Origin: Nitrosospira sp. Nsp2
Lineage (GTDB): Bacteria > Pseudomonadota > Gammaproteobacteria > Burkholderiales > Nitrosomonadaceae
Direction of reading: 5' to 3'
NCBI RefSeq assembly: GCF_003050965.1
Contig: NZ_QAOU01000002.1
Coordinates: 124,001-188,000, forward strand
Length of the DNA: 64,000 nucleotides
The first letter of the stretch is position 1, and every line of letters starts with the position of its first letter. Below, piece after piece: positions 59,925 to 64,000 of this stretch. The position numbers and the translations under genes are program-made. The notes beneath the pieces are model-generated. The model had not been told where the DNA came from, did no database searches, and saw only the letters and a list, made by a program, of their open reading frames with translations.

Positions 59925-61210
59925 CGCTGGCGCAGCGGTTGGCCCTGCTGCAAGGTAAAAATAATAATGCACGGGAGGGGCAGGACAGGACCGGCAAGCC
60001 GGGGAGCGACTTGGCCGGCGACTCGTCCACGCCCGCTTCCCTTCCTTCCGAGCCCGCGGCGGTTTCACTGATGGAGCGCCTGAAGCGGTTACACGGCAGC
60101 AGCGATGGTAGTCGCAACACGTCCGGACGGACCAAACTCAGCGATATCGAGGTCGCCCGGCACCTTCGCGGGGATGTGATAGCGCCGGGTTTGATCCAGG
60201 TGATACAGGCCATCCCCCTTGCAAGCTGGCATGGCAGGGTTGCGTTTTCAGAGTTGGCTTGTAGCCCGCTCGCAGCCCTGGGCTTGCAGGATGAAGCGTC
60301 GATTGGGGGATTGCTGTTTCTGGATACCGAGACCACCGGCCTTGCCGGAGGCACGGGTACCCTGCCTTTCATGGTGTGCCTGGCGCGAATCCAGGGCGAA
60401 GAGATACAGCTGGGGCAATGGATACTGACCGGGTTCGCCGGCGAGGCGGCATTGCTGGAGACAGTTTTCACCTGGATCAAGCCCTCGGCCCACCTGGTTT
60501 CATACAATGGCAAGAGTTTCGATGTGCCGCTGCTCATCACCCGTTACCGACTGGTCCGCCAGACCCATCCGTTTGCCGACAAGCCGCATATCGATCTTCT
60601 GCATCTCACGCGCCGTGCCTGTGGCCACGGCTGGGACGATTGCCGCCTTCAGACCGCGGAGCAGCGCTTGCTGGGGTTCAGGCGAGAGGACGATTTTCCG
60701 AGCCATCTTATTCCTCAGGCCTGGAGCGAGTTTGTCAGGGGCGGCGCCGTCCAGCCGTTGGCCGCCATCGCGGAACACAACCGCCGCGACGTGCTGTCGC
60801 TGGCGGCGTTGCTGGCCATGCTTGCCCGTATCTATGCCGAACCTGGCCATGAGGCAGCACACGCACTGAAAGTCGCGGAGATCCATGTACGTCGCGGCCA
60901 TGCGCAGCATGCGATAGAACACCTCACCAATTCTGCGGGCGACCTGGATGAGGCAGCGCTTTTATTCCTGGCGAAGCTGCACCGGATGCAGCGGCAGGAT
61001 GCACAGGCGCTCGCCATCTGGCATCAGCTCAGGCAGAACAACTGCGTTGCCGGAATAGAGGCCCTGGCCAAATACCATGAACACGTGACGCGCGATCTGG
61101 GAGTCGCGCTGGAGCTTGCGGAGAAGTTGTTAAGCCTCCAACCGGCCAGGGATCTTCATGCGAAGCGACGCGACCGTCTGCGACAGCGTCTGGCAAGGCC
61201 GAAGGCATGA
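59921..61210 (+). CDS. RNase H-fold 3'-5' exonuclease, MrfB (YprB)-like
   Basis: A 429-residue protein. Residues 1-70 are low-complexity. The exonuclease domain (about 115-310) has the DEDD-type residues: LFLDTETTGLAGG (Asp, Glu), SYNGKSFDVPLLITRY (Asp) and HNRRDVLSLAALL (Asp). The C-terminal part has TPR-like helical hairpins (EAAHALKVAEIHVRRGHAQHA, then EAALLFLAKLHRMQRQDAQALAIWHQL), which could bind the helicase. The ATG at 59921 overlaps the helicase stop. A decayed copy of the TPR part lies at 62260-62316. Confidence 0.9.
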   Translation: MTLAQRLALLQGKNNNAREGQDRTGKPGSDLAGDSSTPASLPSEPAAVSLMERLKRLHGSSDGSRNTSGRTKLSDIEVARHLRGDVIAPGLIQVIQAIPLASWHGRVAFSELACSPLAALGLQDEASIGGLLFLDTETTGLAGGTGTLPFMVCLARIQGEEIQLGQWILTGFAGEAALLETVFTWIKPSAHLVSYNGKSFDVPLLITRYRLVRQTHPFADKPHIDLLHLTRRACGHGWDDCRLQTAEQRLLGFRREDDFPSHLIPQAWSEFVRGGAVQPLAAIAEHNRRDVLSLAALLAMLARIYAEPGHEAAHALKVAEIHVRRGHAQHAIEHLTNSAGDLDEAALLFLAKLHRMQRQDAQALAIWHQLRQNNCVAGIEALAKYHEHVTRDLGVALELAEKLLSLQPARDLHAKRRDRLRQRLARPKA

Positions 61211-61454
61211 AGAATGGGTAATGGAGAGAACCGCGGAACGGCCAAAGGGGAAACCTCGGGATCCCGTGGCCTAGCCCGATGGGGAAATGACCAGGCGATG
61301 AATCGCTCCACTAACGACCTCGACCTCGACCCTAGTGGCCCTCGACCGTGCCGCAAAAGCATCCGGTCGACGTTCAAACCTTATTACAGCGTTTGGCAGC
61401 AGCCAGTTGCTGATTAACTGGGATTGAGCACGCGGGCGTCGCTATCTCCTCGCA

Positions 61455-62054
61455 CTATGGCTTTCTTGTGTAAATGATCTCCATCATCTTCATTTCCTTG
61501 CCACCATGATGAGTCCCGAACATATCAAAAGTCTGGGTATTGTTATCGACAATCGTCCAGACGGCGCGATGCGTCATGTGTCCTCCACCCGGCTCGGCAT
61601 GTTTTCCCTTCAACGTGATGGTCTTGCCATCGGCGCTCGCCGTACCTTCCATGATGAAGGTGCCGGTACCCATGGTACTCATCCAGGACGTTACATAGCG
61701 CTTGAGAAGATTGTCGTAGCCGATTATCTCAAGTCCGGAGAAGGGCTGCCCCATCATCTGGCCGCTGTATTCCTGTTGAAGAAAACGCCCGTCCAGCAAC
61801 ATCTTCATTTCTGCGGAACCGGTAGATTCCATCGGCGGTTTACCGGGTTCCATCCATTCTTTCGTTTTGGTAGTCCAACTTCCGGCAAGGCTGGCTAACA
61901 GCTTATGGGGTTCGCCCGGCGTGGCCAGTTTCTTATAGAGTTCCATCTCGGCCTGCGGATCCCTAGGATGCGCCGCCTTGTCATCCTTCGCGTAGGCAAG
62001 CGATGTCGTCAGCACAACGCAGAGAGTGGCGAGGGTAAATTGTATGGTACGCAT
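61455..62054 (-). CDS. DUF1579 family secreted protein
   Basis: A 199-residue protein with a signal peptide (TIQFTLATLCVVLTTSLAYA). The mature part LLASLAGSWTTKTKEWMEPGKPP, GQPFSGLEIIGYDNLLKRYVTSWMSTMGTG and the HAEPGGGHMTHRAVW end are typical of DUF1579, a lipocalin-like fold family with unknown role. Met- and His-rich stretches near the C-terminus (HHGGKEMKMMEI) may bind metal. AAGGAGG precedes ATG 62054; the longer frame has no ribosome site. Confidence 0.9.
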   Translation of the reverse strand: MRTIQFTLATLCVVLTTSLAYAKDDKAAHPRDPQAEMELYKKLATPGEPHKLLASLAGSWTTKTKEWMEPGKPPMESTGSAEMKMLLDGRFLQQEYSGQMMGQPFSGLEIIGYDNLLKRYVTSWMSTMGTGTFIMEGTASADGKTITLKGKHAEPGGGHMTHRAVWTIVDNNTQTFDMFGTHHGGKEMKMMEIIYTRKP

Positions 62055-62556
62055 GATATCCTCCTTATAGAGTGACTCGGTTGATGGCGCCAATTCAGCA
62101 ATTTCCATACTGCCTTTGCCCTTTTTTTTTGTTACTTCCTACGCATAGCCGCTAGGGTAACCAGTAACATAGGGACATAGGGGGAAAAAAGCTGCCTTTG
62201 GTACTATATTACTGTTACTTAAAAAAATTTCCGTGCGGTCTCATAACAGAATAGCCCGGGATCAGGCGCTTTTATTCCTTGCCGAGCTGTACCGGTTTCA
62301 GCGGCAGGATGAACAGAATTATCAATGGGTTTAATGCGCGTATTGCCGCGAACTACCAGCATGGGGATCTGCGGGCAAAGGGTTCTAACTATGTATGCCC
62401 CGGACATTGTCGGCGAGAAGGCAGACGTTTTCAAACTGTCGTTCCAGTTGCAAATGTAAAAATCGGAACGGCTGGCGGCAAGCGATAACATGAGGCGAAG
62501 CCGCTGGAGATTATTGCAGGATCAGCTGTGCTGACGGCGCTAACCCCTTGCGGGGA
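62055..62556. other. Intergenic region with a gene relic
   Basis: About 500 bases without an intact gene. It includes the decayed MrfB-like piece at 62260-62316 and an AT-rich part from 62110 to 62235. Confidence 0.55.
62260..62316 (+). pseudogene. Relic of the MrfB-like exonuclease C-terminal region
   Basis: CGCTTTTATTCCTTGCCGAG followed by CTGTACCGGTTTCAGCGGCAGGATGAACAG matches 60957-61006 of the exonuclease gene at most positions and reads ALLFLAELYRFQRQDEQ, against LLFLAKLHRMQRQDAQ in the intact gene. The frame stops soon after. It is the remains of a duplicated gene or gene part. Confidence 0.75.
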
Positions 62557-63126
62557 TTATTCCTGATTATCTTCCTTCGCTTGCGGAGCTACCTGCTCCC
62601 AGCCATCCGGGCATTCCTTCACCTGCGGGTAATAGCCCTCGGCGGATCGGCAGTAGTGCCAGAAATTCCCTTGAGATTGGGTGGCGGGCTGGGCCGTGTC
62701 ATTCCGCTCGATGTAGACCGCTGGGGGAACGGGCCGCACGGCGACCGGCGGGTAGCCGTAATAAGCGGGGGGGTAATAGGGCGGCATATAGCCGAATGCG
62801 CCAAAGCCGAACCCCGGACCGAACCCCCACGCTGGCCAACCGCCGTACGAATGGATATGTTGGTGGTGATGATGCCGCCCATAGTGCCTGTGTCCATCCT
62901 GATGCCCGTGCCCATCCTTGTCCGGGCGCCCATCTCCGTCCTTGTCCTGATCGTTGTCCTGATCGTTGTCTCCCTCGCCGTCGTCGTCCCCCGCGCCATC
63001 ATCAAATCCTCCATCGTCGAATCCGCCATCGTCTCCTCCATCGTCAGCCCATACCGGCGCTGAAGGAGTCAATCCGAGCACGGCGACCATGAACAATGCG
63101 AGACATGACTGAGTGATCTTTTTCAT
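62557..63126 (-). CDS. Secreted Asp/Gly- and His-rich protein
   Basis: A 189-residue protein with a signal (CLALFMVAVLGLTPSAPVWA). It then has an acidic Gly-Asp stretch (GGDDGGFDDGGFDDGAGDDD, EGDNDQDNDQDKDGDG) with Dx-D-type calcium-like repeats, a His-rich block (HQDGHRHYGRHHHHQHIH), a Pro/Tyr/Gly-rich linker, and a compact end WHYCRSAEGYYPQVKECPDGWEQV with two cysteines, a motif common in proteobacterial envelope lipoproteins. Metal binding (divalent cations) is likely; role unknown. No ribosome site stands out before ATG 63126, and the leader up to it is AT-rich. Confidence 0.75.
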   Translation of the reverse strand: MKKITQSCLALFMVAVLGLTPSAPVWADDGGDDGGFDDGGFDDGAGDDDGEGDNDQDNDQDKDGDGRPDKDGHGHQDGHRHYGRHHHHQHIHSYGGWPAWGFGPGFGFGAFGYMPPYYPPAYYGYPPVAVRPVPPAVYIERNDTAQPATQSQGNFWHYCRSAEGYYPQVKECPDGWEQVAPQAKEDNQE

Positions 63127-63724
63127 TAAAGTCCCATTTGCTGCTTATGCATATGCTGCTGTTTCTGCATAAGGGTGGCCAAAATGAAAACCGCAACAAT
63201 TTTGTGCGAGTGAGGCGCGTCTCTTATCGGTTCAGGCAATGGCGTGTATCGTCCCGTGAACTGTGTCAATGAATTAACGCACGGCCCTGCTTTTTCGATG
63301 ACATCTTCCGGCGGCTGCTTTGACAGGGCGTGGGGGAACAAATTCGCTGCCGAGCGAAATGACTAAACGCGGGAAAAGGCGGCCCGCGAACCCGAGCATT
63401 GATCAGAAACAGCGTGCCGCTTGGGGATTCCGGTTTTCAGGATGGTATGTTGGCCTGCCAACAGACCGGCGCCCCGGTCGACGCCATCCTATACATGGAG
63501 AGATGGGGCACCTGTCCGTGGAGCATTGCGAAGTTGCAGGCGCGGAGGACTCATACAAGGGCCCGTGCCCGCGAAAATGCGATCCCAATCCAAGGTCTCG
63601 CTGGTCGGGTGCCGCAGCCGGTCAATCCCGGCGTGGATTCCGATATGACGGAGGTGAGATACGACTAAGGTGAAAGGAGCGGGAAGGGATCGTAGGGAAA
63701 TACTCAACTGAAGAGGGATAAAAA
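63127..63724. other. Intergenic region
   Basis: About 600 bases without a gene that I can support. Open frames on the plus strand between 63320 and 63673 overlap in two registers and show no family-like sequence. Confidence 0.5.
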
Positions 63725-64000
63725 ATGACTATACCGGGGTTTGCTGCGGAAGCATCCTTATATCGGAGCAGGGGCCGCTACACGGTGGTGAAGTACGCCG
63801 GCGGGTTTGGCCGTCACGCGCTTGTTTCGCCGCAGGCGTGCGGAGCGTTAAAGTCTCTGGCGTGTAACGGCTTGATTCTGGGCTGCGTCGGTTGCGCCGC
63901 GTTCACGCCGAACGTGCCTGCCGTCGTAGGGTGCTTTGCGGCTTGTCTGGGCGGGTTTTTCGGCTATTGCCGCGAGTGCATAGACGTGCTTGACGTCCCT
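63725..64000 (+). CDS. 8-cysteine protein with leader-like N-terminus, cut by the window end
   Basis: The frame from ATG 63725 is open to the last base, giving at least 92 residues: an N-terminal MTIPGFAAEASLYRSRGRY, then a Gly-rich stretch, then a cysteine-rich part with Cys39, 47, 54, 57, 70, 74, 82 and 85 (two CxxC pairs and one CxxxC). GAGGG lies six to nine bases before the ATG. The IPGF-x-AEASL start is shared, from memory, by many small proteobacterial proteins of unknown function. The cysteine part is also hydrophobic, with small residues (ILGCVGCAAF, VVGCFAACLGGFFGY), so membrane or peptide-toxin-like character is possible. The end is not in the window. Confidence 0.75.
   Translation, partial: MTIPGFAAEASLYRSRGRYTVVKYAGGFGRHALVSPQACGALKSLACNGLILGCVGCAAFTPNVPAVVGCFAACLGGFFGYCRECIDVLDVP

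Noticed and set aside
63320-63673. Overlapping frames before the last gene
   Set aside because: Two registers are open at once, as expected from GC-rich non-coding DNA, and neither has a plausible start signal.
1-64000. tRNA or rRNA genes
   Set aside because: No cloverleaf with a T-loop pattern and no rRNA-like segment was noticed by eye; a covariance search could still find one.

Overview
The window reads as chromosomal DNA of a GC-rich betaproteobacterium, most likely an ammonia oxidiser of the Nitrosospira type (Nitrosomonadaceae). This is inferred from gene content: a dapA-bamC pair, several PEP-CTERM proteins including ones built of HAF repeats, EexN-like and adhesin-E-like envelope proteins, and many small secreted proteins of unknown function. 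No rRNA, tRNA or CRISPR array was seen.

Layout. 1-4.2 kb (minus): an ECF42-type sigma factor followed by DGPF/YciI proteins, a VOC protein, a DUF1428 protein and a partial glutathione S-transferase. 4.2-6.3 kb: an orphan sensor kinase, a decayed IS3-type transposase fragment and a small secreted protein. 6.4-10.2 kb (minus): a translationally coupled four-gene MCE/Mla-type lipid transporter (permease, ATPase, MlaD-like, PqiC-like lipoprotein). 10.6-13.7 kb (plus): dapA, bamC and an orphan gamma subunit of the N-ATPase type. 14.1-18.1 kb: a DASS anion transporter, an OsmC protein, a BssS-like protein and a DUF1624 membrane protein. 18.5-21.3 kb: a protein with a HEPN-like motif, a frameshifted HAF/PEP-CTERM pseudogene and an RTX-type protein. 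22.3-25.4 kb: an AlgI/AlgJ-like polysaccharide O-acetylation pair.

27-32.2 kb is a prophage remnant: a CI-like repressor, a divergent control region with two palindromic operators, a DUF1376 replication-type protein, a DUF6475 protein and two unknown phage-type proteins. 32.3-36.2 kb carries a second HAF/PEP-CTERM protein, an EexN-like lipoprotein and a tandem pair of PEP-CTERM paralogues. 36.5-45.4 kb has a GFA protein, a NYN/OST-HTH protein with a repeat-built tail, a lipase, a phosphatidylserine-synthase-type enzyme, small membrane proteins, a duplicated secreted protein family, an SGNH hydrolase and a lipoprotein. 46-50.3 kb has a Tat-type SDR, a VOC protein, an intact HAF/PEP-CTERM protein and a coiled-coil protein.

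51-57.1 kb holds the least familiar material: an 854-residue putative zinc metalloprotease and, nearby, two diverged paralogues of a 132-residue protein family. 57.3-61.2 kb is a coupled helicase-exonuclease pair like Bacillus MrfA-MrfB, with a decayed copy of part of the exonuclease about 1.2 kb downstream. The window ends inside an 8-cysteine protein with a leader-like N-terminus.

Genes likely to work together: the sigma factor with its DGPF cluster; the four-gene lipid transporter; the AlgI/AlgJ pair; the repressor with its operators; and the helicase with its exonuclease. PEP-CTERM proteins need an exosortase, which is not in the window.
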